A DNA stretch of 64,000 nucleotides from Cheiracanthium punctorium (GCA_038373885.1 JAWZYV010002577.1:372001-436000), one strand, 5' to 3'; counted from the stretch's first letter, positions 24,501 to 37,829 are shown. The notes: generated by a model from the sequence alone, not told the origin. Numbers and translations: made by a program.

Positions 24501-27500
24501 CTAAAATTTTAGCTTTTATATAAGTTTTATTAATATTGTTAAAAAGGTATATGTATGTAAATGGTTTCAGTTACTTCAGATAACATATGTCGATATGTGA
24601 TTTGTGTACTAATAATTTAGTACAAAAGCTTACATGTGATTAGTGTACTAATAATTTGAATACATATTTATAGGAAGAGCTTTAAAGAATGCTACATATT
24701 TTGATAAAAGGCATATAGTAGCATTCTCCTTATCTCAGACAATGTATTTTGAGCAATGTATTACTAGGAGTACTGTAAGTTTAAACCAAAGTGTTACATA
24801 CATGTAAATCATTTTAAAAATACACAGAATATCTGCTTCAGTTTTTTATGCTTACTTTTAATGTTTTTAGAAACATGTCGCTGACATGTCATTTGCAAAT
24901 AAAGGAAAATCGAATGGTTTTTCTGTTTAAATATAAATTGCTTCTGTCTGTATGTGCAGGATGTTACTTAATCTAAGGGCAAAACTTTGAGAGAAGACAA
25001 AATAAGTGTATAAAGAAGCATTTTTTGTATAGCAAAGTGAGTTCGTAAATGAAAAGTACCATATGTTTCAGCATGATGGTATTCTATCCATTTCCGAAAT
25101 AATGTGCGTAATTATCTCAGTATTTCCATTTCTTCGCTTATTTTATGTTATCACAGGCTGATTTTTTATCCAAAAACTGCAGTTCTGTTATCGTCGGAAA
25201 GTCAAGAAAATGCTTTTTTAAATGAGTTTTGTTTGATGATAAGTTTCGTTTTTGAAAAAACAGCAATTTTTAACGTATCACTAGAAAATTGTAGTGAAGA
25301 TTCTGTTTTGACTTTGAACCCATATTCGAAATAATTTCTCAACAATGTTCTATTAACTTGATAATCTTACTGTCTAAACATTTCACCAGCTACTAAAAAT
25401 AATCAAATGATAAAGAAAACCCACTTTACGTTCTACAGTTTACTTCTTCATTTTTGATTGTTTGTGGAGAGAGTGCTACCCCCCTTTCTCTAATTTTAAA
25501 CCAATTTTGGCACTTATGTAGCAATGTAAAAGCTCTTTGCAATTGTAGATAAAAGGCTATTTTTTAAAGTGAAATAATAGTTATTTCCATGCAGGTTGAA
25601 CCGTTTTGTAGTAGTTTTCGTCCCGTAATGTGTTTAAAAAATGTACATACATGCAGATAAATATTTTCAAAAATTCGCAGTTACTTCGGTAAAACTCATA
25701 ATAAAAATATAGAAGGCTTTTGCATCAATGGGTGTTGAAAAGTAAAGCCTTTATCGTACGAAGAATGCGAGTAAATTATTAGCTGACTTACACAGGTGGT
25801 CATCAAGTGACAGCATATTTTTCGTTAAGTTATAGCTTTACATTACTTAATAATACACAAAAACAACTTAGATCTTTGCTCACGTAAAATCAAGGCACTT
25901 ATATAAAACTAAAGCGCATTTCAAGCTACCATAAAATGTAATTTAAAAAATCAAAATTTTAAACACAAATGAAATTAATATATTTTCTTTTAGGCAAAAA
26001 TAAGGGAGAAACTTAAGGCTTTACCTCAGATGCATTTCAACAGATTAAATTCCACAGTTAAAACAGTAAAACGGGAAGTCAATGTTACAGTAGGGATTTT
26101 TTATCTATATATTTTGTCAATGCTCAAGCTCTGGAACGATATTTTCATTGCATCACAAGGCCTAAGGAGAAAACCATAATTGACTTACCACGCGATTTTG
26201 TGAATTGGAAAATATGTCTGGAACTTTAGTTTCAATGAAAAATGAAAGCACTCTGTAAAGGTATGGAATTTTCAGGAAATGATTTGATTTCCTCGTTGGT
26301 ATTTCAGGAATTTTTGTAATCTTATTTCCGTCAGGATATTTATGAATGATTCAAGGCTTCATGTTTAGTGTAGATTCTTGTTTATAGGCCATTCATGAAT
26401 GATGTGCTTACTTAAAAAGAAAGCTGTAAATAAAATACAACACAGCTTGGCATTTAAAATATGTGTTCTGCAAAGTTTTTAATGATCCCTGAATAAATTA
26501 AAAGTAATTTTTTTAAAAATCAAAATTAAAAATTTTGTGCTTGATGAGAAACGCATGATAATTTGTAATTTTTAGTAATGTTTTAATAGCAATATGCATT
26601 CATCGATGCATTATTGTTTTTATAGGCACCTAGTTTAACTAGACTGCAATTATTCTAAGTAAAGTGGTATGTTTCAACTCCCCAGTCTCCCAATTTTTAT
26701 AAAATTAGAAACAAGAAGCAAAACGCTAGGATATTAACAGAACCGATATTATTGTTTGAATCTTTAGATAATGACCTTTGAATACACAAAAAAACCTAAC
26801 CGAAATACAAAAGCATTATCAAAATACAGTTATTTTCGAAAAAATTTTAGAATTTAATTTTCGCGAAATTTTTTTCGACGTAGGTCCGAGGACGACACAG
26901 CCACGTACCTTCAGTCAAGAACGCAAACTGATAGGCCTGATCTAATGGTGATGGTAAGCAGCTAAATTACAATGTTGCCATTCCGCTAATAGTTTTAAGC
27001 TCTGAGAAATAGGCTCTGTTTCAAATGTGCTCTTTCAACTTAACTCGGTTTTCCCAACTAGATGCATAACTCAATACGTTATTCTACGGGAAACTAAAAA
27101 AGATAAAAGTCCAGAAGTTAAACAATTTGATGTTACCAAAGGGGAGAACTTACTTTTATATTTTCTCCAAACTTACTGTTTCCATACTTGAATGTTCCCT
27201 GCAGCGCTTTAAAGTGCGAGGAAAAGGCAAAATCAACTTAGAAGCTCGTGAATATGAGAGCGTATTCGAAAATTTGATTTTTAGAAGAAATCCCGTAAAG
27301 AGCTTTTAAAAAGCACGAGAAAATAACGCAAAGAATTTGATTTGCTGCTTTATATTTAGGTAGTTTCTTTGCTTCGGATTTTTATGAAGAATAGAAGCGA
27401 TGGATTGTCTGTAAATATTGTTTTTTCTAATTAGAGATATATTAAAAGAACTTAACATAAAAAAATCTGATGTGTCCAACATATGACTTCCTTGCACGCC

Positions 27501-27640
27501 TATTAATTCAAAAATGTTTTTTACGTACTTCCTCTAAACTTATTTGTTTGAAAGAGATAAAATATCAATAATAGTAAGGTTTAGCGATTTCTAGCCAAAT
27601 ATTTCGATATGCTAAGCTGAGTTCAATTTGAAAGATTTCC
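21573..27640. other. 6-kb AT-rich gene desert
   Basis: No transposase, RT, tRNA or host-gene motif recognised over about 6 kb. A 23-nt poly-A lies at 23781-23803. Open frames are at most about 76 codons. It could be intronic or intergenic; the sequence does not decide. Confidence 0.45.
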
Positions 27641-29437
27641 TTCTGACACTTTATTTGGCGATATTTCACCAAAAGCCGACAAACTTGAGATAGTTTGCGA
27701 GATTTTGGGGATAGCCAAAGTAGTCAATGACCACAGACTTTCAATGAATTGAATGCATCCATACACCTTAATGTATTTAAAGCCATTTGGCTCACCCTGT
27801 AAATAAATTCCCAGTCGATTGCTGTCAAAAAAGATATTGAAAACAGTTGGATATTATAATATAGTTCTAAATACAAAAGTTCAAAATTCTACGGGTTAAA
27901 GTTTTAGAGTTATACAAAATACGAAATAATTTTTGGCGCCAAATTTTGCGATATTTCGGCGAAACTCGTCAATGTCGACGACATTTGGCGAGATTTTAAG
28001 CATGGACCAACAATGACAGATTATCGCCAAATTTGGTGATATTTCGCCAAAACTCGCCAAGAACGATGACAAATGGCGATACTTTGGGCATGGACCAAAT
28101 GACTGACTATCGCCAAATTTGGCGACATTTCGGCAAAACTCGCCAAGGTTGAGGACAGACGGCGGGATTTTGGGCATGTACCAAACAATGACTGACTACA
28201 AATGTATTATATTGAAGATGTCCATAGACATTAAAATACTGAAATTCTTTTCGGTGGTCCTGTAAAGAAACTCCAGTAGATTGGAAGTAAAAATCGAGAT
28301 GCACAACTAGATGTTACAACAATCTTATATATGAAATTTCATAATAGTTTTTGAGATTTGAGAGTTAAATATGCACACACGTACACCAAAAGTCGCTAAG
28401 CTTGGCGACTTTTGGCATAGTTCTTGAGGTAGGCATGTGACCGAGGTCGGACCATTACCTAACTTATGTGGTAGGACGGTATTGTGCTTGAAATGGATGA
28501 ATGCCCCTAAAATTGCCATTGACCCTAATGTATTGGAAATCTTTTCAGTGTTCCTGTAGCAGAACTGTAAATGATAAAGACACTTTTTTAAATGGAGAAA
28601 TTCATTTTCTAACTCTTTACAGCATATATCACTTCTGAGTCGTTGGAAATAGCCCAATACCTCTAAAAAACGCTTTGATGAATTTCGGCCCATAGAGCGT
28701 AATGTATTTCGAATCTTTTCGGCGGTTCTGTAGATAAACTATCCAGTCGAATGGAACCGAAAGGGGAGGTGCACAACTAGATGTTACAACTATCCAAAAT
28801 ATGAAGTTTCGACATTCTACGCCTAATAGTTTTTGAGATATGCGAGTTTAATGAATTTCGGCCCATTGAGCGTAATGTATTTCGAATGTTTTGGGCGGTC
28901 CTGTACATAAACTATCCAGTCGAATGGAACCAAAAGGGGAGGTGCACAACTAGATGTTACAACTATCCAAAATATGAAGTTTCGACATTCTACGCCTAAT
29001 AGTTTTTGAGTTAGGCGAGTTTAATGAATTTCGGCCCATAGAGCGTAATGTATTTCGAATCTTTTGGGCGGTCCTGTACATAAACTATCCATTCGATTAC
29101 GACCAAAAGGGGAGGTGCACAACTAGATCATAGAACAATCCTAAATATCAAATCTCAACATTCTACGACCAATAGTTTTTGAGATATGCGAGTTACATAC
29201 ATACGTACGTACGTACGTAGAGACGGCATGGAAAAACTGACCACAATAGACTCGCCGCTGGTCAAAAGGAGTTGCAGACGCGTTAATATGATCGTGCATG
29301 CTAGCCTACGATGAGATACATCGAAAAATTCTTAAAATTAAATTTAGAGGTAGTCAAAATCGGTTTTTTCGTCGAAATTTGGCCCCCAAAATTTTTTGGG
29401 ATCACATTACTTCCTTATACTACGTACAAGGAAGTAA
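27640..29437 (+). repeat. Dispersed repeat with 87-bp and 173-bp tandem blocks and terminal hairpin
   Basis: Three parts in order: about 87-bp units built on TCGCCAAATTTGGCG (starts near 27936, 28024, 28110); 173-bp units beginning GAATTTCGGCCCATAGAGCG (28680, 28853, 29026); then an ACGT microsatellite (29203-29219), a unique tail, and the hairpin ACTTCCTTATACTACGTACA-AGGAAGT near 29408-29433. Related sequence with the same overall plan occurs at 46550-48250 and, reversed, at 51330-52200. The small open frames here are products of the repeats. I do not recognise the superfamily. Confidence 0.7.
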
Positions 29438-29552
29438 AAATGTGGATACAAAATTAAACTGAAGCTTAACTTTATATAAAAAATCGCTGTTGTTCAGTCA
29501 CTTGGAAGAGGGTTAAAATTTATTATATCTGGATTAAAATTTATTATATCTT

Positions 29553-30245
29553 TCCCAGACAGCACAGCAAACTTGCATCAAACTTGCAGCAAGCTTGATT
29601 TATCAAGTCAATAAGCTTGAATTAAGCTTGAAAATTCCAGTCGTGTAAGCTTGATGCAAACTTGAATCAAGTGTTCTAGTTTACACTTGCCCAGCTTGCA
29701 TTAAGTTTGACATTTCAAGCTTAATAAATTTTCCCCAAAAAATTTTTCTAAATACACGGGGCGCCCGCGCCCCACATACTTTATTTTTCCGCGCATTTCC
29801 CCCCTTTATGCTGTAATTTTAAGTTATTTTAATCTGTTTCCATCGAGTGTCCGTGGCTAGAATTTAACACGGGACCTTTCGATTAGCAGCCGAGCGCGTT
29901 ATCCATTCAGCCACCAGTGCCTTGTGCAGCTATGACTAAAGTTTGAAGTGAATTATTAAGCGGTTTTCTGGCCAGATTGATAAGTGGGCGATATGTTATT
30001 TGTTTTTTTTTATATTTTTCCATGGGATGCATCAAAATTAAAATAATTTTATGTGTGATTTAGAGACTCTACTAATAGGGAAATAAACATAATATAAACT
30101 TAAGAGCAACACATGTTTTAAAACTTTCGCAACACTCATGAGCAATACTGCCGCAGGCCAAAATCGAGACAAACGACTGATTTTGAAATGAATTTCGTAG
30201 TATAATTGTATTTTATTTTGAAGAAATTCCATATTTGGAAATATA
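29553..30245 (+). mobile_element. TIR element (TCCCAGACAGCAC family), 3'-truncated, with tRNA-like module
   Basis: It begins TCCCAGACAGCACAGCAAAC, continues through a run of AAGCTTG-rich short repeats, then ACACGGGGCGCCC, a tRNA-like segment and an AT-rich tail ending TTCCATATTTGGAAATA near 30245. The complete relative at 46911-48029 is in the opposite orientation and matches block by block apart from the tRNA-like segment. The right terminal repeat is missing here. Confidence 0.7.
29853..29930 (-). other. tRNA-like module (Ser-GCU-like) inside TIR element
   Basis: On the minus strand: box-A-like TGGCTGAATGGATAACGCG, then CTCGGCTGCTAATCG, which resembles the anticodon arm of a Ser tRNA with GCT, then a box-B-like GTGTTAAATTC flanked by CCGTG / CACGG. 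The T loop is too long and the acceptor stem is not clean, so a functional tRNA is unlikely. It sits where the related element at 46911 carries a different tRNA-like sequence. Confidence 0.5.
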
Positions 30246-30258
30246 GAATGGGTTTACT

Positions 30259-30285
30259 TACTTAACACAAATTTTGTGTTAAGTA
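30259..30285. repeat. Perfect 13-bp inverted repeat
   Basis: TACTTAACACAAA and its exact reverse complement are separated by one T. It could form a small cruciform or mark the end of the truncated element on its left. No function is evident. Confidence 0.6.
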
Positions 30286-31115
30286 GTCTGAAATGAAAGA
30301 AACAGATAGTTAAACGTTACTTCGAAATGCTATATCACAGTTGCTAACATAACATGTATGGAATACAAACACTTTAGTCATTTTTGTAAATATTTCTTAT
30401 AATAACAAATAATTGAAAAATTTTGCTATTTTTTAAAGCTAAAAATTCTCTTTACAAATGTGGTTAGTTATTTTCCTACATATATTGGTATGCTATATCG
30501 ATATAGAACATTTCGAAGAATTAAAAATAAGTTTAAATTAATTTATACAAATGTAAATTTTTAAACAAATTGTTTTGCTTAGAAGATATAGCAAAGTAAA
30601 GTTGAGATTTGCATTTGTGATCACACTGCATTTCCAGTGACTTTATCGTGACCAAAGTGGAGTTAAACATAACGTAAATATTAAGTGATTAAAATCTCTA
30701 CAAATTATATTCCCAGGAAGATTTTCTTCGGCGCTGTTACTTATGCTGTCTATGTATCTAACGCAATTAAATATCGCCAGTCTGAAACTTTACCCATAAG
30801 CTGGCATTTAACCATTAGAGAAATTTCAACATCATGTGTTAACTACATAATACAATGCTCAAAACAATTAAAGGATATTGCAAGTTTTATATAAAACAAC
30901 GGTATAAGAGACTTTTTTTTTTTGCAGAAAATGGAAGAAGATAGTAAAAAATGCAAATTTTTCACATTTTCAAACTTCGGAGTATGCAAATTTTTTGCTT
31001 TACTTTAAAAATGACGCTTTAGTGGCAGCGAATGAAATTTGGCCTTCAACTTAACAAAAGATAAAGTGGAAAAGAATGATCAACATTCATTAAATGCTTT
31101 GTTTTGATGAGTGCG

Positions 31116-32254
31116 ATGTCTCAACGAAGGATTTTAACTGAATCAGAAGCTTGGAGAGTTGAAAATAAACACTCACAAAACTGGTGTTAAAAGATAAAAT
31201 AAATAAAAACTTTGTGAAAAAAACACACATAAAAGGTTACTTCAAGGCGTAATGATCGTTTCGACCGAAAATTCGTTCGGTGACGGAAGGGTTTGTCTGA
31301 CGAAGACCGAACGAATTTTCGGTCGAAACGATCGTTACGTTTGGAGAGTTGTTTGTCGGTTAGAAGGGAGCCAACCAAACACAAGTCGATGCAGCAGAAG
31401 CCATTGTAGTCGCGCAAAGTGTGATATCAAGGATCTGGAACCGTTTCCTAGAGACTGGAAATGCAAGACGAAGACCAGGTCACGGTCGTAGATTTGCAAA
31501 AACGCCCATTGAATATCGATATTTAACGCTGACTCCGAAATATGAATGCCCCTCTTCTTCAGCAACAACTTCATTCGGCTACTGGCACAAGAGTCTCAAC
31601 TCAAACTGTCCGAAGGGAGTGGCCAACAGAGCCCGTCAACTGGACGAGAAACGAGGCGCAACAGTCTTTTCTCTGACGAGTCCCGCTTTTCTGTTCATCC
31701 TAATAATAGGTTTACTTTCATCTGGAGGGAACGTGGCACTAGAAACACCCCTTCGTTCATGCTGGAAAATGTCAGACTTGTCGGTGGGGGAGTGATGGTC
31801 TATGGTGGTATCTCCATTCTCCATTGGTGGGCACACCAATCTCCACATCAATCGAAATGGAGCTCTGACCAGTCGTCGATATAGGGATGAGATTCTCAGA
31901 CATTTTTTAGTCCCTTACGCTGCAGCAATTGGATATAACTTCATGTTAATGGACGACAACTGCAGGCCACATCGTGCACGCTTGGTAGATGACTTCCTTT
32001 TCGAGGAAGGAATCGTACGAATGGAATGGCCAGAGTATTCTCCGGACATGGACCCAATAGAACATATTTGGGATAATCTAGGGAGACGAGTTGCTGGCTG
32101 CCTACCACCCCCACATACTCTCCGAGAACTGGAAATAGCTCTTCTGGAGGAGTGGGAAAGAATACCACAGCTCCTCATTAATAGCCTTATTGACTCCATG
32201 CCTCAAAGATGTTTAACGTTGTTGGCAGTCTGGGGAAATCATACCCCCTGTTGA
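31116..32254 (+). pseudogene. Tc1-like transposase gene, disrupted (copy A)
   Basis: Starts MSQRRILTESEAWRVV at 31116, is interrupted by a 179-bp insertion, and resumes with CRLEGSQ. It then shifts frame to DAAEAIVVAQSVISRIWNRF (helix-turn-helix), then to LLQQQLHSATGTRVSTQTVR, and after an apparent deletion of about 30-60 codons to DESRFSVHPNNRFTFIW. The last part (31802-32254) is clean: FMLMDDNCRPHRARLVDD and YSPDMDPIEHIWDNLGRR, the second and third catalytic positions of DD34E Tc1-type enzymes, ending NHTPC-stop. It is related to the copy at 56569-57597 but much older. Terminal inverted repeats were not found. Confidence 0.85.
31162..31340. mobile_element. 179-bp insertion with 11-bp direct repeats and internal hairpin
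   Basis: TTGGAGAGTTG occurs at 31151-31161 and again at 31341-31351. Removing one copy and the bases between restores colinearity of the transposase N-terminus, so this is an insertion with an 11-bp target duplication. It contains a 32-bp inverted repeat with one mismatch (31249-31280 and 31307-31338; arm core CGTTTCGACCGAAAATTCG) around a 26-bp loop. The right arm ends two bases before the insertion's right edge. No coding potential. The family is not recognised. Confidence 0.75.
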
Positions 32255-33689
32255 AGACATTTTCTTTCAAGGAAAAACCTTTTTTATTCGTTTTTTCTCA
32301 CATGCGCAAATTGTGTTTTTTTAGTACCCCAAATGCTCAATAAAATGCATTATTTTCTGCTAAGCATCTGTACTTTTCCCCCCATACAGACTACCACGTC
32401 TGTAGATTATATATCAATCATCTAAACATTGCCCAGTCGCAAGATCAACCCATAACCTTAATATCATTTAACTGTTTTGAGCAGTGTAATTCGTTTTAAA
32501 TATATGTTTAATGTTAAAAAGACATTTTCATTATAAAATTAGAAAAGAAACTAACATTATATGCTCAATACGCGTGCATTAAAGTACAAACAATTACTAT
32601 AGATTCAAAACAACGAGGTTTACTGTAATCACAATTTAAGTTAAAATACTTAAGATCTCTTGAATACTCTTTCCCGATATGAATTATCAGTGACACTGAT
32701 TATTTTGTTTATTTGTTGATTTCTATGGGCAAAACTTTTTGTTCTTGCAAAAGCTTTAGCAATATTAAGAGGGTTTCAGATATTTCTCTTGATTTTCCAG
32801 TAGCTTCTTATTCTATTCTTATTTCATTTAAAAAATATTTTTTTATCATTAGGATTAGCATATTTTAATGACATCATTTATTCTTTTCAAAAGTTAGTTT
32901 ATACGAATTGACATACATTTACCCCATCAGTTTTTTAATTTACTGATTTGCTGCACTACCTGATGGAAAAATTTCGCTTAGAAAAGATTTATTTTACTAT
33001 TTAGTTCATTTTTCGATGCTTCAATCAAGGCGTGAATCAAATATTATGAAAACAGGCCTAAAAGTTTACCTTGCATAGATTTCCAAACTCTTCTACTTTC
33101 ATTAAGGCTATCCTGTATGTAATATATATATTGTATAAATGTGTGTACGCTAATCTAAAATTTATTAATTTAAAGAAGGACAACATTGAGAAGCAAGCAC
33201 TTTTATTCCAAGGCATATTCTGATATCTGCGCATCTGCAATGAGTGTTTAAGGAAATAATGAAAATCACTAAGTTTAATGCGAGCAAATAATTCTTCTTT
33301 TTCTCCAGATAAAGTTTAAATTAAAAAGGAGAAACTGCATTTCTAATTAAAATTAAACATTCTTTTCTTTAAAATAACACTTCTGCGAAAAGTTAACGAG
33401 AAGCTTTAATTAATTAATTTCTACTGATATAGAAACATTCTATTTTTTAATAGTTTAATTCTTTCGTGGTAGCTTAAAATTCTACAGAAACTCAATTCAA
33501 ATATCGGTTGGAAATGTTAACGAAGTTAGTGAAATAAAGGGTTTTTACGTTACCTAGTTCCACGTATGTGATAACTAAAACTAACATGTGGATTTGCATT
33601 TAAACTTAATTCTATAAGAAAAGTTTGCAAGGATTAGATACTATTATACAATTTTTACGATGTAGAAATATCTTGATTTCATGTTCATA
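32255..33689. other. AT-rich spacer, nothing recognised
   Basis: The first 100-150 bp are probably 3' sequence of the Tc1-like element. Beyond that, no motif, repeat boundary or long open frame. Confidence 0.4.
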
Positions 33690-36600
33690 TCTTCTTATAA
33701 ATAAAAATGAAATTCTGTTTGTTTGTTTGTTTGTGGATTTGAGTTACAAATCCACAAAAATGGACCTATCAGCCTGAAATTTTGCACAGATATGTAAAAT
33801 AATATAGAATAAATCATAGTCCACTTTAAAACTTTGAAAGTCCACCCGTTCCCGGAATTTAAGGGATTTTTTATGTTCTCCACGCAAAAAGCTTTCCGTA
33901 ATTGTAACCCCTGTAGTGAAAAAAGTGTGAAATAAAGATCGTGGTTGCCATGTGTGGCGATTTTGCCGAATAAGATGTTTTAAATTCTCGAAGTAAAAAT
34001 AAAAGAATAATAATGATTTTTTTTTGTTAGTTTATATTCGTAAGGTTATATTTTTTTTTAATTATAATATCGTATGCATGGGAAATCGGAGCAGGAATGA
34101 AATGTTTTATACGCAAAACAATAAGAATTGAAGATTTCCGAGGCTAATATGTTAAAATTTTTTAGTTTGGCGAAAAAATAAAATGGCTCAAATGCCGAGA
34201 AAGTGAGTTCTAGCGGTTTGCACAGTTTCCGGCTTGGCGCAATTTACTGAGAGCTTAAGGAAACGGATTTTTGAAAACAAGTGCAAAGGTTTTATTAGAA
34301 TACAGCGTTAAATTTTAATGATCCGTGCGAAAATAATGCAGTTATTAAGGGATTTCAAGCGATCTATCTTCAGCATTCTCGCGATTTTGAGGAGGATTCT
34401 AACGCTTGGCGCTATTTATCGTAATTTAATCGTCTGCTATTTGGGTTATGAATACACTTGCGTATAAATTTTTGAAATTTTCATTCAGTTGGAATTGTGC
34501 ATTTTTCTGAGCAGCTTTTCTGCATCTAATGTATTACATCCAGAAAAAAGGATGTTAGAAATATCAATTTTAATTTTGTTTAATCACACTCATGAATAAT
34601 GATACACTTTCCAACTTAATGAAAGAAGGAACGAAAATAGGGAAGACCCATGGATTATAACTCTTTTTATATATAGCACTTTAGTGCGTATTTAAAAATC
34701 TGAAAGTGTGTCAGATTTTCTATGATTCTAGCGCTTGGCGCAATTTAATGAGAGGGTATTTTTAAAAACAAGCGTAGGTTATCTTATAAATAAAAATGAA
34801 ATTCTGTTTGTCAATTTGTTGATTTGGGTAGTATACAATTCCACAAAAATGGACCTGTCAGCCTGAAATTTTACACAGATATGTAAAATAATATAGAATA
34901 AATGATAGTCCACTCTAAAACTTTGAAACTCCACTTAAAAACGTTTTCCTCCTGAATGGTTCTCTTAATTTCCGTTCCCGGAATTTAAGAGATTTTTTAT
35001 GTTCTCCACGCAGAAAGCTTTACGTAATATTAACCCCTGTAGTGAAAAAAGTGTGTGAAATAAGCATCTTGGTTGCCATGTGTGGCGATTTTGCCGAATA
35101 AAATGTTTTAAATTCTTGAAGTAAAAATAAAAGAATAATAATTTTTTTAGTTTATATTTGTAAGGTTATTTTTTTAATTATAATATCGTGTGCGCATAAG
35201 AAATGAGAGCAGGAATGAAATGTTTTATACGCAAAACAATGAGGATCGAAGATATCCGAGACTAATATGTAATTTTTTTTAGTTTGGCGAAAAAAAAAAA
35301 TGGCTGATAGGCCGATTTTTAGAGAGTGAGTTCTAGCGGTTTGCACAGTTTTAGGCTTTTTGGCGCAATTTACTGAGAGCTTAAGGGAATAGCATTTTTG
35401 AAAACAAGTGTATAGGTTTTCTTAGAATACAGCATTAAATTTTAACTATCCGTGCAGAAATAATGCAGTTATTAGGGCATTTCAAGCGATGTAGCTTCAG
35501 AATTCTCGCCAATTGAGTATTGATTTAACTTGGGGGAAATCCGCCAAATTTCAGAAAATTGAAATCTTCGCATTTAGTACATCGAGGTAACGATGAATAA
35601 AACATGTTATAGTTGATAATTTAAAAAATGCGGCTGTATTAAGGGATTCCACTTTTCAAATAAATGCCTGGCGGTCGAACCATTTCCCATTTTGATTGCT
35701 GCTAAGTCATTGCTTCGAATGATTCCCTGAAAAAACTCTTGCAAAATAGCGTATGCTGGCACTTTGTCGAGACTTAGATTTGAAACTGGATTTTACTTGA
35801 GACTGGTATATACGTATAATAAGACTGGTTATAGATAAAAATGAATGTTGGTATGTGCGTAGGAGGTTGAAAAACTCCAGCACCGTTTCACCGATCACCA
35901 TGAAATTTGGTTCACCTAAGTCTTTTATCATGGAGAAGGTTTTTATGCTATCCGTTTTCCTCTAACTTTTCAGTAGGTGGCGCAGCAGAACGTCAAATTC
36001 TATTCCGTTTAGCCGTTTGCTATGCGAATATCGTCCAACCAATTTCGATGAAATTTGGTACACGCGAATATTAGAACACGGAGAATATTTTTCACTATCC
36101 ATTTGCTGTAACTTACCGCTAAATAACGCTGCAACGCATCAACTTCTATACCGTTCGACTGATCGGCATAAAATTTTTTATACTTACACATTTGAGAACG
36201 AAGAATATATTCTAACTGCGTTACTTTTGATGTTACTCACCACTAGATGGCACTGCAATGTATTATTATTTTAACTCGCCACTAAAAGACGCTGCAGCAG
36301 GCCAAATTTTTGACCATTCAAACGGTGGCTATGAAAATCAGTATACATAGCTATTTGAACAATGAGAATATTTTGGCGTTATCCATTTTGCTATAACTCG
36401 CCACGTGACGGCGCTGTAGCAAATCATTACTTTAATTAACCACTAGATGGCCCTGCAGTGTATCACTTCTTGACTGTGCGAATGATCGCTATGAAAATAG
36501 GTATACATAGATATTTGAACACGGGGAAGAGTTTGGCACGATCCATTTTCCTATAACTTGACACTAGATGTCGCGTCAACACATGAACTTCAAGACTATT

Positions 36601-36882
36601 CAGCCGATCGTCATGAAAATTCGTATACATCGATATCTGAATGCGAAGAATATTTTTGCCGTATCCGTTTTGCTAAAACTCGCCACTAGATTGTGCTACG
36701 CCGCATCGCCTTCTGCACCGTAAAAACGATTGCCCTGAAATTCAGTATGCGTGATTATTGAACACAATATAACGCGACATCCATTTTGCTATATCTCTTT
36801 ATTACAATAAATAGTAATCACAACAAATATTAATATCAAAAAGTCCATTCATTCCCGTGCGAAGAACGGGTACTTCAGCTAG
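33690..36882 (+). mobile_element. Run of Helitron-like units, copy D1
   Basis: Helitron-type 5' starts (A|TC...TTATAAATAAAAATGAAATT) occur at 33690 and 34782, and a related start near 35826. Only the last unit shows a 3' terminus: hairpin CCCGT-GCGAAGA-ACGGG (36854-36870) and CAGCTAG|T at 36882. The first two units share most of their text (CCCGGAATTTAAG, GAGCAGGAATGAAATG, GAGAGCTTAAGG), so they are diverged tandem copies. The last unit carries degenerate repeats of roughly 120 bp (GCTATGAAAAT...TTTGAACA...CGCCACTAGATGGCGCTG type). No Rep/helicase gene. Most of the block recurs at 52246-56020. Confidence 0.65.
35880..36790 (+). repeat. Degenerate ~120-bp tandem repeats within the last Helitron-like unit
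   Basis: Recurring landmarks ATGAAAAT / TATACAT / TTTGAACA.GG.GAA / TATCCATTTTGCTATAACT / CGCCACTAGATGGC follow each other with spacings near 120 or 160 bp from about 35901 to 36790. The same series is present at 55250-56020. Open frames of 60-85 codons here are repeat artefacts. Confidence 0.6.
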
Positions 36883-37181
36883 TATAATATATAAGCCGCG
36901 ATACAATTAGGTTTTAGCAAAAATTATCAAACATAATTCTATGAAAGGCGATTTCCTTTGCGTTCGGTACGAATAAAAGATATACTCCATACTGGATTAG
37001 ATAAGTTTTTTAGCTTTCATTATCGTTAATAAGTCATCCTTTTAGATAAAAGGTTGTCAGTTGTTTCAGATAAGTTATTATATTATTTGAATTATCTTTT
37101 TAACTACTCAAAATGTAAAAAATTGAATGGTTGTTCTGCAATTTTCCAGTAAATATTTCCATAGTGATGTTGGCACCATGT

Positions 37182-37590
37182 TTAACCCTTTAACACGCAG
37201 TGTTCCCGCTCTGGGAACACCCGGCAATTGACGTTTTGACTGTTGCCAGTCACGAAGAATAGATTTGATTTCTATAAAAATAGTTGCGGGTGTCATAGCT
37301 CTAGGACAATCCTTTACTTTTTAGCACGTCATTTCCCATAAAAAAATGGTCACGATTATTTTTAACAGCACTGAAGTCTGCTGAAAAATAGAAGAATGCG
37401 AGAGCAGTTGGATAGATTGCCCAATGCTGAAAAATGGGCAGCCGTTGCCATCGCTCGACTTAACTACCATCAAGATGGCGGACGATCGAAACGTTCATCG
37501 CGTGCCACAGATCTAGATACCCTTTTTTGACGCAGCTGGCAGTGCGTGGGCACAGACAGCTGCGTCAAAAGGAAAAAGGGTAAAAAAAAG
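37182..37590 (+). mobile_element. piggyBac-type (TTAA) foldback MITE, copy 4, right side lost
   Basis: Starts TTAACCCTTTAACACGCAG at 37182 and follows copy 3 through the GTTGCGGGTG segment and the left palindrome arm to GACGCAGCTGGCAGTGC. It then has a short partial right arm (CAGCTGCGTCAAAAGG) and breaks off near 37590 in an A-rich tract. Non-coding. Confidence 0.7.
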
Positions 37591-37829
37591 GTGTTATCCG
37601 TTAGGACTTATTGTTTTGTTTCGTTCTGTTATTTGTTATGTTAGTTTCAAGTACATCAATTTTACTGCTTAATAAAGCTGGATTTCGACGTAACCTGTGT
37701 GTTCCTTTAAGACTAAACTACCTTCGGATCTGGAGTCAAAGAAAAGGGTTTATTAATTCCCTTTACTAGTAAAAGTTTATCACACATTCAATTTACACAA
37801 CAATAAGGAAATATCCTTAGCTCTGACAA

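Noticed and set aside
27896..28693. Minus-strand open frames rich in PKxPP / FAKFG words, resembling a repeat protein
   Set aside because: Periodicity equals the ~87-bp DNA repeat and the reading frame changes between units.
29853..29930. Functional tRNA-Ser gene
   Set aside because: Acceptor stem and T loop do not form correctly and the segment is embedded in a transposable element.
36009..36274. Overlapping 60-85-codon frames on both strands, repeated at 55375-55640
   Set aside because: They lie in the duplicated Helitron-like block and coincide with its degenerate ~120-bp repeats; conservation between copies reflects DNA duplication, not coding.
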